A DNA stretch of 7,933 nt, from contig DDBO01000149.1 in the NCBI GenBank assembly GCA_002332755.1, positions 1 through 7,933 of the forward strand, given 5' to 3'. Shown here in pieces: positions 1-6,368 of this stretch. The DNA is from Bacteroidales bacterium UBA2030 (lineage in GTDB: Bacteria; Bacteroidota; Bacteroidia; Bacteroidales; TTA-H9). The stretch's first letter is position 1; every line of letters begins with the position of its first letter. The notes under the pieces are model-generated. The model was not told where the DNA came from and did no database searches. It saw nothing but the letters and a program-made list of their open reading frames with translations. The translations under genes were made by a program, and so were the position numbers.

Positions 1-108
1 AACAATAGGGGGCCAAACCAATTGAAGGTTAGAAAAAGAATTGCTTGCATTCAAGAAAAATTGAAAAGATGTGAATCCTTTGATTACGAGGTTTTGAAAT
101 TCTCCTGA
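1..108 (+). CDS. 3' end of an open frame entering from the left; unrecognised, possibly a transposase tail
   Basis: Frame 1 is open from the first base to a TGA at 106-108 and encodes 35 residues. They begin NNRGPNQLKVRKRI and end DYEVLKFS. The fragment is rich in Lys and Arg and reads like the basic C-terminus of a larger protein, while the other two forward frames hit early stops. It converges on the methyltransferase, and the hairpin at 138-172 lies between them, as expected for two gene ends. The first codons (AATAGGGGGCCAAACCA, coding NRGPNQ) recur inverted at the right edge of the window, where the same hexapeptide can be read on the minus strand before the frame diverges and stops. A multicopy gene such as a transposase would explain this. 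I do not recognise a family from 35 residues, and chance openness is possible. Confidence 0.42.
   Translation, partial: NNRGPNQLKVRKRIACIQEKLKRCESFDYEVLKFS
4..20 (+). repeat. Left copy of a 17-bp window-terminal inverted repeat
   Basis: AATAGGGGGCCAAACCA at 4-20 is the exact reverse complement of 7917-7933, the last 17 bases of the window. Similarity stops immediately inside both copies. A 14-base direct match, GAAGGTTAGAAAAA, also occurs just inside each end (24-37 and 7866-7879). No target-site duplication can be judged because the window ends here. It may be a repeat at which an assembly stopped, or the end of an element. Confidence 0.6.
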
Positions 109-137
109 AAACTTAACATTCTAACAATTTATTAAAG

Positions 138-172
138 AGGAAGGGTTACCCCTTATTAGAGTAGCCCTTCCT
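138..172 (-). terminator. Hairpin terminator candidate for the methyltransferase
   Basis: Arms 138-149 (AGGAAGGGTTAC) and 161-172 (GTAGCCCTTCCT) pair over 12 positions with one G-U wobble around an 11-base loop. The hairpin starts 10 bases past the methyltransferase stop. Read on the minus strand, the stem is followed by CTCTTTAATAAATTG, a weak T-rich run. The placement between two converging gene ends favours a terminator, possibly acting in both directions. The T-tract is poor, so termination efficiency is uncertain. Confidence 0.6.
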
Positions 173-181
173 TTGCACCAT

Positions 182-955
182 CTAAATTTTCATTCCAATA
201 TAAAAGACGTAGCCATAGTAATCCTTGTACCTGGCATAGAGCTGAGCTTCGTGTTGTAAGTATTCCACAAGGTGCGTGGCATTCTGATTCCCTGCATACT
301 TTTCCATAAAATGTTTTTGTGCATGAAGTTGAAGAGCAAAGAAATTATCGGTCCAGCAACTCTCAGGAAGTATGAATGATGCAACCGGAACATAGCCAGC
401 TTTTTGCATGATTGCAATTTTGTTGGGAATAATATCTATTTCAGGATAAGCATCTAACCAAAATTGCTCAATTTCTGCTGGCCGCTTGGGCGTAAACCAC
501 GATGCTTCGGTTACGGCCACAAAGCCACCCTTTTTGATGAAGCGTCGCCACTCGTTGAGGCCACGTTCATAACCAATATTGTAGATGGCACCTTCTGACC
601 AGATAAGGTCTAGCTCTTCCTCCTTAAAAGGTAAGTTATCCATCGATCCGATGATGGCCTTGACTCTATCCGACAAACCCAGTTCAGCAGCATGCTTATT
701 AAAAATCTCAACGAACTTTGGGAACAGGTCAATACCAATTATGGTACCTGGTGTGTTTTGCGCCAACACCATGGTTTGTCCACCGGTTCCGCATCCCAGA
801 TCAGCAATTTTAGAATGTTGGTTTAGATGATTAATAAAACTTAGTGCTTTTAGGGTTACCTCGGGACTACCCGGCCCTTGACGCTCGACGTAAGAAAAAT
901 AGTCGCATATCAATGCAATATCAAATTCGTGAATGCAGTTGTTTTCTTGATTCAT
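182..955 (-). CDS. Class I SAM-dependent methyltransferase, small-molecule type
   Basis: A 257-residue cytosolic methyltransferase with the Rossmann-like SAM fold. Motif I is IADLGCGTGGQT (Asp52-Gly58 core). The acidic residue at the end of strand 2 is Asp76 in GIDLF. GSMDNLPF (103-110) is the adenine-contacting segment, and LDLIWSEGAIYNIG (115-128) is motif IV/post-motif. The sequence closely resembles, from memory, a Bacteroides family with structural-genomics structures but no established substrate, sharing QGPGSPE near the N-terminus and KDYYGYVFYIG near the C-terminus. An in-frame ATG at 988 would add 11 residues. I prefer 955 because it is preceded by the A/T-rich leader typical of the phylum and because the remembered homologues begin at the equivalent of MNQENN. 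The gene is transcribed away from the transport operon and need not be functionally linked. The class is secure; the acceptor substrate is unknown. Confidence 0.93.
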   Translation of the reverse strand: MNQENNCIHEFDIALICDYFSYVERQGPGSPEVTLKALSFINHLNQHSKIADLGCGTGGQTMVLAQNTPGTIIGIDLFPKFVEIFNKHAAELGLSDRVKAIIGSMDNLPFKEEELDLIWSEGAIYNIGYERGLNEWRRFIKKGGFVAVTEASWFTPKRPAEIEQFWLDAYPEIDIIPNKIAIMQKAGYVPVASFILPESCWTDNFFALQLHAQKHFMEKYAGNQNATHLVEYLQHEAQLYARYKDYYGYVFYIGMKI

Positions 956-1144
956 GTTGTAAGAATTATTTTTTAAAGGCAAAAGCATAGCTTCGCCACA
1001 ATTAACTTAATTGAAAATTCTGTAATAGTTTATTTAGACATCGTGATGCCCTGCATAGCAAATAATACAATCCTGTAGTTTAAATCAGGATTACCTTTCC
1101 ACACGCTCTAAATGCGATATAAACATCCAATACATTTAATGCAG

Positions 1145-1152
1145 CAAAAGTA
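1145..1152 (-). promoter_or_regulatory. Possible -7 box for the methyltransferase
   Basis: On the minus strand the bases read TACTTTTG, an exact match to the Bacteroidota -7 consensus TAnnTTTG, followed by CTGC. The expected TTTG about 20 bases upstream is not present (TTAC instead), so only half the promoter is supported. If real, it gives a leader of roughly 180 bases before the ATG at 955, including the small hairpin at 1069-1092. Confidence 0.3.
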
Positions 1153-1339
1153 GTTATTTATTTTATGTTTCTGTAATGTTTTATTATTTATGAAATAGCT
1201 AGTGGGTTCAAATAATTATCAACCCTAAGGGGACGAAGCAGAATTTTCCTTTTATGCTTTTTGAGAGGTTTCTGTGAGCCAAACCTACCAAAGGAAATTT
1301 GAGCCGACATGGATAAAAATTTCGTTTCAATGGATATTT

Positions 1340-1372
1340 TTTGTTTGGATTAAAAGAAATGCTTTATATTTG
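1340..1372 (+). promoter_or_regulatory. Bacteroidota-type promoter for the TetR-led operon
   Basis: TTTG at 1340-1343 is followed after 21 bases by TATATTTG at 1365-1372, a perfect TAnnTTTG -7 element. A second TTTG at 1344-1347 would give a 17-base spacer. Transcription should start near 1378-1380, leaving a leader of about 20 bases before the ATG at 1399. No other good promoter was found between here and 7511, so this probably drives all six genes. Confidence 0.68.
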
Positions 1373-1385
1373 ACCGACCGTTCAA
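1370..1385. promoter_or_regulatory. Candidate TetR operator overlapping the -7 box and start site
   Basis: TTGACCGACCGTTCAA is an imperfect palindrome of the form TTGAnCGnnCGnTCAA, with 12 of 16 positions symmetric. It begins inside the -7 element and extends over the predicted transcription start, 13 bases before the TetR start codon. TetR-family repressors usually bind such palindromes of about 15-17 bp in their own promoters, so autoregulation by occlusion of RNA polymerase is the natural reading. Binding by this particular protein is inferred. Confidence 0.5.
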
Positions 1386-1398
1386 CCAAAAAACAATC

Positions 1399-1974
1399 AT
1401 GCCTAGAACCAAACAACAAGTTGAAGCCATCCGTCAACAAAGAGTAATGCAAATTTTGGATGCTGCGTTGGATGTTTTTGCCCATAAAGGCTTTCATTCG
1501 GCAACCATTACCGATGTTGCCAAAAAGGCGGGTATTGCCAAGGGCTTGCTCTACCATTACTTTGGCTCAAAGGATGAATTGCTCTACCATATCGTGCTTA
1601 CCGGTATGAACAACCTGGTTGAGAAATTTGATGAAAATCATGATGGAGTTCTTACTGGGGCAGAAATGGAGCTGTTTATCAACGATATGTTCAAAAAAAT
1701 TGTGGATAACCGAAATTACTGGAAACTCTATTTCTCGGTAATGCTTCAGCCGGATGTTTTTAGCAAAGAGTTGATGCAGAAATTAAAAGATATTTATGAA
1801 CCAATGGTTTCCGTCTTAATTCAATACTTAAAGAGCAAAGGCTACCCCAATCCCGAGATGGAATATTTGATACTGCATGCGCTTTCTGATGGTATTGTAA
1901 TTAATTACATAGCTGATGAAAATTTCCCTCTTGATGCAGTCAAGGATGAAATTATTCATCGGTATATCAAGTAA
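1399..1974 (+). CDS. TetR/AcrR-family transcriptional regulator with an embedded EF-hand-like motif
   Basis: A 191-residue cytosolic repressor of normal family length. Residues 15-60 form the TetR DNA-binding domain: ILDAALDVFAHKGFHSATI, then the helix-turn-helix ITDVAKKAGIAKGLLYHYF (37-55) and the helix-4 start SKDELL. The rest is the all-helical effector and dimerisation domain, whose sequence does not reveal a ligand. Residues 78-89 (DENHDGVLTGAE) match the 12-residue EF-hand loop at every key position: D1, N3, D5, G6, L8, E12. They are flanked by hydrophobics in EF-hand spacing (Met70, Leu73, Val74, Phe77; Met90, Phe93, Ile94, Met97). This lies at the helix 4 to helix 5 junction. The gene opens the operon, 31 bases before the LolA-like gene, and likely represses it and itself through the palindrome at 1370-1385. 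The start is preceded by CAACCAAAAAACAATC, typical of the phylum. Confidence 0.93.
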   Translation: MPRTKQQVEAIRQQRVMQILDAALDVFAHKGFHSATITDVAKKAGIAKGLLYHYFGSKDELLYHIVLTGMNNLVEKFDENHDGVLTGAEMELFINDMFKKIVDNRNYWKLYFSVMLQPDVFSKELMQKLKDIYEPMVSVLIQYLKSKGYPNPEMEYLILHALSDGIVINYIADENFPLDAVKDEIIHRYIK

Positions 1975-2005
1975 ATATTTTAATTACCCGTTAAACCTAT
2001 TTGAA

Positions 2006-2755
2006 ATGAATCCTCGAATTTTGATATCCATCTTATTGCTCACAGTTACTGAGCATTTAATTGGCCAGAATGCCAGCGAAATAGTTCGAAAAGCCGATGA
2101 GATGATGCGTGGCGAAAAATCGAGCTATAGCGAAATGACCATGCGCATTGTTCGTCCCAAATGGGAGCGTTCGATTTCTTTTAAAAGCTGGAGCAAGGGG
2201 ACAGAACTTTCTTTGGTTTATATCACATCACCTGCAAGGGAAAAGGGGCAGGCTTTTTTAAAAATTAACCGAGAGATGTGGAGTTGGAACCCGACGATAA
2301 ACCGTACGGTCAAGTTGCCACCTTCCATGCTCTCGCAGGGGTGGATGGGCTCTGACTTTACTAACGATGACTTGTTGAACCAGCGCTCCATAGTGGTTGA
2401 CTACAACCACTCCCTTATAGGTGAAGAGACAATCGACGGGTGGGATTGCTGGCAAATTATCCTAACTCCAAAACCAGATGCTCCGGTTGTTTGGGGGAAA
2501 GTACTTCTCTGGATTAATAAGAAAAATTACCTCATTCTGAAATCGGAGTACTACGATGAGGAGAAAATATTAGTGAAAACGGAACTGGCTCACCATGTTA
2601 AAGAAATGGGAGGAAGAACAATTCCTACTTTCTATGAGCTGATTCCGGCCGACGAGCCTGGAAATCGCACTATTGTTGAACTGAATACGATAAAGTTTAA
2701 TATCGATATTAACGATAGCTTTTTCTCCCTGCGCAATCTTACCCAGGTTAAATAA
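2006..2755 (+). CDS. LolA-like outer membrane lipoprotein-sorting family protein, exported
   Basis: A 249-residue exported protein. The signal peptide MNPRILISILLLTVTEHLIGQ (1-21) probably ends after Gln21; there is no lipobox Cys, so the product should be soluble in the periplasm. The mature part matches the LolA-like family (COG2834/PF17131 type). It has a half-barrel strand pattern, the conserved block SPAREKGQAFLKI (75-87), then MWSWNPTINRTVKLPP (91-106) and the signature WMGSDFTNDDL (113-123). Relatives have a LolA/LolB-like fold suited to binding acyl chains. The frame is open upstream to an ATG at 1916, but that start overlaps the TetR gene and would bury the signal peptide; 2006 is the sensible start. 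It sits 25 bases before the first permease, so a carrier role between the ABC transporter and the barrel is a good inference. The cargo is unknown, and it is not clearly orthologous to housekeeping LolA. Confidence 0.9.
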   Translation: MNPRILISILLLTVTEHLIGQNASEIVRKADEMMRGEKSSYSEMTMRIVRPKWERSISFKSWSKGTELSLVYITSPAREKGQAFLKINREMWSWNPTINRTVKLPPSMLSQGWMGSDFTNDDLLNQRSIVVDYNHSLIGEETIDGWDCWQIILTPKPDAPVVWGKVLLWINKKNYLILKSEYYDEEKILVKTELAHHVKEMGGRTIPTFYELIPADEPGNRTIVELNTIKFNIDINDSFFSLRNLTQVK

Positions 2756-2780
2756 AAGGAAACGAAAAAATCACGAGGGT

Positions 2781-4196
2781 ATGAGTTATATTAAAATGGC
2801 ACAACGAAACCTCTGGCGCAATAAACGCCGCACGGTCATTACCATTTCAAGTATCTTTTTTGCTGTTTTGTTTGCAGTGGTTATGCGATCTTTTCAGCTG
2901 GGTTCGTATTCGCTTATGATTCGCAATGCTATCGAGCAATATTATGGCTTTATCCGTGTCCAGCACCCCGATTTTACTGATGACCCCTCATTAGAAAACA
3001 CTTTTGAAATCGACCCTAACTTACCGGTAAAAATTTCTAAGGTACCTAATGTTAAAGCGGTAACTGCAAGGCTCGAAACCTTTGCACTGGCATCATCGGG
3101 CAATATTACCAAAGGCGTACTTGTGCTTGGTATCGAGCCCGAGGCTGAAAAACAATTCTCGAACCCTGAACAGTTTCTGGTTAGGTTTACTATTCCCATG
3201 GCTGTTTGGGATAGTTCAGACAAAAAGCTTGCTTTAAGTGATAAAGTTAGAAAGGTACTGGCTGCACATATGGGTGAATCTTTTACCGACGCGGCCAAGC
3301 TTGCCAGTATATTCAAGGACCAACCGATAGATAGTATGCAGCTTAACCAAATCCTGCATTTGTCGAGGGTGCAGGGGAGGTTTATATCAAATGGCGATAG
3401 TGGTGTTGTAATCTCCTCAATGCTGGCCAAATTCTTAAATATTCAGGTGGGCGATTCACTGGTAATGCTTAGTCAAGGTTATCAAGGTGCATCTGCAGCC
3501 GGAATTTATCCTGTTGTAGGTATTGTCAGAATACCCAATCCTGAACTCGACAACCGTATGGTTTACATGCCGTTGCAAATGGCTCAAAGTTTCACCAACA
3601 CCCATAACCTGTTGTCGTATATGGCTATTAACTTGCAGGATGTAAGCGACAAAGCACTCATGGCCACCACCGATAGCGTGAGAAAGGTGCTGGCAAATAG
3701 TGGACTGGATGTAAAAACCTGGCAAGACCTGAACAAAGTACTGGTTCAGCAGATTGAAAGCGATAACCAGAGCGGTAAGGCTTTCCTTTTTCTGCTCTAT
3801 TTTGTGGTGTTTTTCGGGATTTTTGGAACCGTGATTATGATGGTGCACGAACGAATGCATGAGTTTGGCGTGCTTGTGGCGGTGGGAATGCAGAAAGTTA
3901 ATCTGGCCCTCACGGTATTGCTCGAAATGCTTATGATGGCCTTAATAGGTATAGCCTTGGGGTATCTCGTGGCCCTACCCATAATTCATTATTATCATAT
4001 TCATCCCATCAGGCTAACCGGTGAAATGGCAAAAATGATGATAGATATGGGATTTGAACCCTTAATGCCCATGGCTCCCTTCGATTTCTATGTTTTATGG
4101 CAAGGTGTCTCGGTAATTTTCATGGTTTCGCCGGCTTGCATTTATCCTATCCGGAAAATCCTAAAACTGAAAACGGTTGAAGCAATTAAAAGGTAA
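2781..4196 (+). CDS. ABC transporter permease, FtsX/MacB/LolC type (first of two)
   Basis: A 471-residue inner-membrane permease with four-helix MacB/LolCE topology. A basic N-terminus (AQRNLWRNKRRT) is followed by TM1 (about 19-38), a periplasmic domain (about 39-334), TM2 (335-355), TM3 (about 375-397) and TM4 (about 438-458). The cytoplasmic coupling segment after TM2, ERMHEFGVLVAVGM (357-370), is the FtsX-domain signature, and the C-terminus ends LKTVEAIKR as in LolC/E-like proteins. The periplasmic domain contains an extra stretch of about 70 residues (roughly 127-198), rich in Lys, Asp, Leu and Ala and probably helical, before the conserved core GDSGVVISSMLAKFLNIQVGD. It should form a heterodimer with the next permease and be driven by the ATPase at 5674. 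Transporters of this type usually act on periplasmic or outer-leaflet substrates by mechanotransmission rather than moving solutes through a channel. The precise cargo is unknown. Confidence 0.94.
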   Translation: MSYIKMAQRNLWRNKRRTVITISSIFFAVLFAVVMRSFQLGSYSLMIRNAIEQYYGFIRVQHPDFTDDPSLENTFEIDPNLPVKISKVPNVKAVTARLETFALASSGNITKGVLVLGIEPEAEKQFSNPEQFLVRFTIPMAVWDSSDKKLALSDKVRKVLAAHMGESFTDAAKLASIFKDQPIDSMQLNQILHLSRVQGRFISNGDSGVVISSMLAKFLNIQVGDSLVMLSQGYQGASAAGIYPVVGIVRIPNPELDNRMVYMPLQMAQSFTNTHNLLSYMAINLQDVSDKALMATTDSVRKVLANSGLDVKTWQDLNKVLVQQIESDNQSGKAFLFLLYFVVFFGIFGTVIMMVHERMHEFGVLVAVGMQKVNLALTVLLEMLMMALIGIALGYLVALPIIHYYHIHPIRLTGEMAKMMIDMGFEPLMPMAPFDFYVLWQGVSVIFMVSPACIYPIRKILKLKTVEAIKR

Positions 4197-4230
4197 CCCA
4201 AGAGTTGACAATCATAAAAACTTTTCAAAT

Positions 4231-5643
4231 ATGTTAGTTTCACTTAGCTGGCGAAATGTTTGGCGAAACCCAACCCGGAGCATGGTGGTAGTGGTGGCTG
4301 TTGCCCTGGGACTTTGGGGTGGGGTTACTGCCATGGCGCTCATTAACGGGTGGGTTAAACAGCGAATTGCCGATAGCATTCAGAACGAGATATCGCACAT
4401 TCAGATACACAACCCCGATTTTTTACTCAACGAGGAGGTGGATAAAACTTTCAATTTCGATTCGGTAGCAGCCACCCTTGAATCTACGGAGGGAATTGTG
4501 GGTTTTAGTGGAAGGTTAAAGGTTTTTGCCATGGCTCAAACCGATAGGGCTAATTCGGGCCTGGTGGTGCTGGGTGTCAGGCCTGGCAGCGAACGGAGCA
4601 TTAGCGGTATTCCCAACAAGCTGATATTGGGCAGTTTCCTTGAAGGTGATTTCAATACCCCTTCGATAGTCCTTGGGAAGAAAGCAGCAGAGGAATTGAA
4701 GTTGGTTACTTATGAGCTGACTGACAGTATAATCCAAAAGTTTTCAGCAAAGGAACCAAAACTAAGCATGGAAATTCAAAAACTGTCAGGAAAGCGTTAC
4801 AAGAGTCGCTCTGACTTCATCAAGGCACTTAAATGGGTATTGGAGCCCACATTGTTTAATCAATACTCCGAACCTATTGCTGACTCATGTATTTCATTCA
4901 GGTTAAACGGACCTGTTGTTCTTACCTTCCAAACATCTTCCGGAGAGTTGCATAGCGAAATGTTCAGGGTTCGTGGAATTTATCGTACATCCAACACAGC
5001 CTTTGATGCGCGTATGGCTTACGTTAATTTCGAAAATATTGCCTCAGCAGTCAATATACAACCTGGTCACGTTCATGAGATTGCTATTTTGTGCAAAGGA
5101 AATACCGAGGCCGTCAATATTGCCGAAGTACTTTCTGCTGCGCATAAAAATCTGTCAGTGAGAAGTTGGAATGAAATATCCCCAGAAATCGCCCTTTATG
5201 CTGCATTTGGTGACTTTATGGGAATGATTTACGTAGTAATCATCCTGTTTGCCCTGGCTTTTGGTATTATTAACACCATGATGATGAGCGTATTGGAGCG
5301 ATACCGTGAGTTTGGTATGCTCATGGCTATAGGCATGAATCGCTCACGCGTATTTAGCATGATCATGATGGAGTCGGTTTTTCTTACCCTCACCGGCGGA
5401 GTGGCAGGCATTTTGCTTAGCACCGGATTTATCAGAATATTTGCCCGCACCGGAATTGATTTTGGCATGTGGGCCGAGGGTTTTGAGGCTATTGGCTACT
5501 CATCGGTGGTTTACCCTGAAATAACCATCTCCAACTATCTTCTGATTACTTTTCTGGTAATTGCTACGGGTATCCTGGCTTCGTTATGGCCTGCCCGTAG
5601 GGCACTTAAGCTTAACCCAATGCAGGCACTTAGAGTCGAGTAA
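4231..5643 (+). CDS. ABC transporter permease, FtsX/MacB/LolE type (second of two)
   Basis: A 470-residue paralogue of the preceding permease with the same topology: SLSWRNVWRNPTRS, TM1 (about 18-39), a large periplasmic domain (about 40-329), TM2 (332-352), the FtsX coupling signature ERYREFGMLMAIGM (356-369), TM3 (about 374-400) and TM4 (about 437-458), ending RALKLNPMQALRVE. The start at 4231 aligns its N-terminus with that of the first permease and leaves a 34-base gap. An upstream in-frame ATG at 4177 would overlap the previous gene by 20 bases and add an untypical polar tail, so I reject it. Here the extra helical stretch (about 159-218) lies after the core strand-helix SIVLGKKAAEELKL, unlike in the first permease, where it comes before the equivalent core. 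The two proteins are therefore diverged partners, probably one obligate heterodimer. Confidence 0.93.
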   Translation: MLVSLSWRNVWRNPTRSMVVVVAVALGLWGGVTAMALINGWVKQRIADSIQNEISHIQIHNPDFLLNEEVDKTFNFDSVAATLESTEGIVGFSGRLKVFAMAQTDRANSGLVVLGVRPGSERSISGIPNKLILGSFLEGDFNTPSIVLGKKAAEELKLVTYELTDSIIQKFSAKEPKLSMEIQKLSGKRYKSRSDFIKALKWVLEPTLFNQYSEPIADSCISFRLNGPVVLTFQTSSGELHSEMFRVRGIYRTSNTAFDARMAYVNFENIASAVNIQPGHVHEIAILCKGNTEAVNIAEVLSAAHKNLSVRSWNEISPEIALYAAFGDFMGMIYVVIILFALAFGIINTMMMSVLERYREFGMLMAIGMNRSRVFSMIMMESVFLTLTGGVAGILLSTGFIRIFARTGIDFGMWAEGFEAIGYSSVVYPEITISNYLLITFLVIATGILASLWPARRALKLNPMQALRVE

Positions 5644-5673
5644 ATTGTGATAACTTGTAAAATATCAGTTCAT

Positions 5674-6357
5674 ATGGCAATAATTGAAGTGGTGAATGTT
5701 GATAAGATATACAACGACTCAGAGGTAAAGGTTACCGCTCTGAGCAATATCAACCTTAAAGTTGAAAAAGGAGAATTTACCGCTATCGTTGGCCCGTCGG
5801 GTTCAGGAAAGACTACCCTGCTCAACCTGCTTGGCGGGCTCGATACCCCGACTAACGGTAAAATTCGTGTAGGCGATGTTTGGTTGAATGAGCTCAAAGG
5901 CTCAAAACTGATTGATTTCAGGCTTCGTAACATTGGGTTTGTGTTTCAGTCGTATAACCTGATACCTGTGCTGACAGCAGGCGAAAATGTGGAACTCATC
6001 ATGCAGTTGCAAGGTGTTCCTGCTAAGCTGCGCAAACAGGTCGCTGCCGATATGCTGGGAAAGGTGGGTCTGGCCGACAGGATTAACAGCCGTCCGGCAA
6101 AGCTTTCGGGTGGACAACAGCAAAGAGTAGCCGTTGCCCGCGCCCTGGCATCCAAACCACAGTTTATACTAGCCGATGAACCTACCGCCAACCTCGACGG
6201 CAAAGCAGCCGAGAATCTTCTGCAGATTATGGAACAACTTAACCAAACTGAGGGAGTAACTTTTATCTTTTCCACTCACGATCAGCGCGTAGTTAGTCGG
6301 GCTCGAAGGGTAATTCAACTGGAGGATGGAAAAATTAAATCCGATTTTCTGCAGTAA
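5674..6357 (+). CDS. ABC transporter ATP-binding protein, LolD/MacB type
   Basis: A 227-residue cytosolic ATPase, the usual LolD/MacB nucleotide-binding domain length. All motifs are intact: A-loop Tyr13, Walker A GPSGSGKT (40-47), Q-loop Gln92 in VFQSYNLIPVLTAGEN, signature LSGGQQQR (144-151), Walker B ILADE (165-169), D-loop NLD (173-175) and switch His202 in STHD. The Q-loop context NLIPVLTAGEN is characteristic of the MacB/LolD/FtsE group, in agreement with the FtsX-type permeases just upstream. An in-frame ATG at 5647 would lie 3 bases after the previous stop. I prefer 5674 because MAIIEVVNV matches the usual start of the domain. The gene follows the second permease by 30 bases and precedes the barrel gene by 11. 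As the only ATPase here it must serve both permeases as a homodimer. Confidence 0.96.
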   Translation: MAIIEVVNVDKIYNDSEVKVTALSNINLKVEKGEFTAIVGPSGSGKTTLLNLLGGLDTPTNGKIRVGDVWLNELKGSKLIDFRLRNIGFVFQSYNLIPVLTAGENVELIMQLQGVPAKLRKQVAADMLGKVGLADRINSRPAKLSGGQQQRVAVARALASKPQFILADEPTANLDGKAAENLLQIMEQLNQTEGVTFIFSTHDQRVVSRARRVIQLEDGKIKSDFLQ

Positions 6358-6368
6358 ACGATTGGCCT

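Larger units (their letters stand above)
956..1398. other. 443-base intergenic region between divergent methyltransferase and TetR genes
   Basis: No convincing open frame on either strand. The right end holds the TetR promoter and operator candidate (described separately). The left part would be the methyltransferase leader and includes a 7-bp inverted repeat, AATCCTG (1069-1075) and CAGGATT (1086-1092), around a 10-base loop. AGGTTT/AAACCT (1266-1271/1281-1286) can also pair, and CCCTAAGGG (1223-1231) is a short palindrome. I do not recognise a riboswitch. The middle (about 1150-1200) is very AT-rich. Confidence 0.7.

Noticed and set aside
956..1138. SAM-type riboswitch in the long methyltransferase leader
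   Set aside because: Only one small 7-bp hairpin is evident and none of the conserved junction sequences of SAM or SAH riboswitches that I know could be found.
1916..2005. Upstream start for the LolA-like protein
   Set aside because: It would overlap the TetR gene and place a hydrophilic stretch before a clear signal peptide; ATG 2006 gives a normal exported protein.
2942..3430. Long antisense open frame (162 codons) opposite the first permease, with similar ones opposite 3456-3860 and 5946-6275
   Set aside because: They lie entirely opposite strongly recognisable genes, show no domain-like composition and have no promoter or leader; they are a by-product of the codon use of the real genes.
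4177..4230. Upstream start for the second permease overlapping the first by 20 bases
   Set aside because: The extra 18 residues are polar and unlike any LolC/E-type N-terminus; the start at 4231 aligns with the first permease.
5674..6357. ATPase as FtsE or housekeeping LolD
   Set aside because: Motifs are shared across the MacB/LolD/FtsE group; the neighbourhood shows neither FtsX nor housekeeping lol genes, so a specific gene symbol is not justified.
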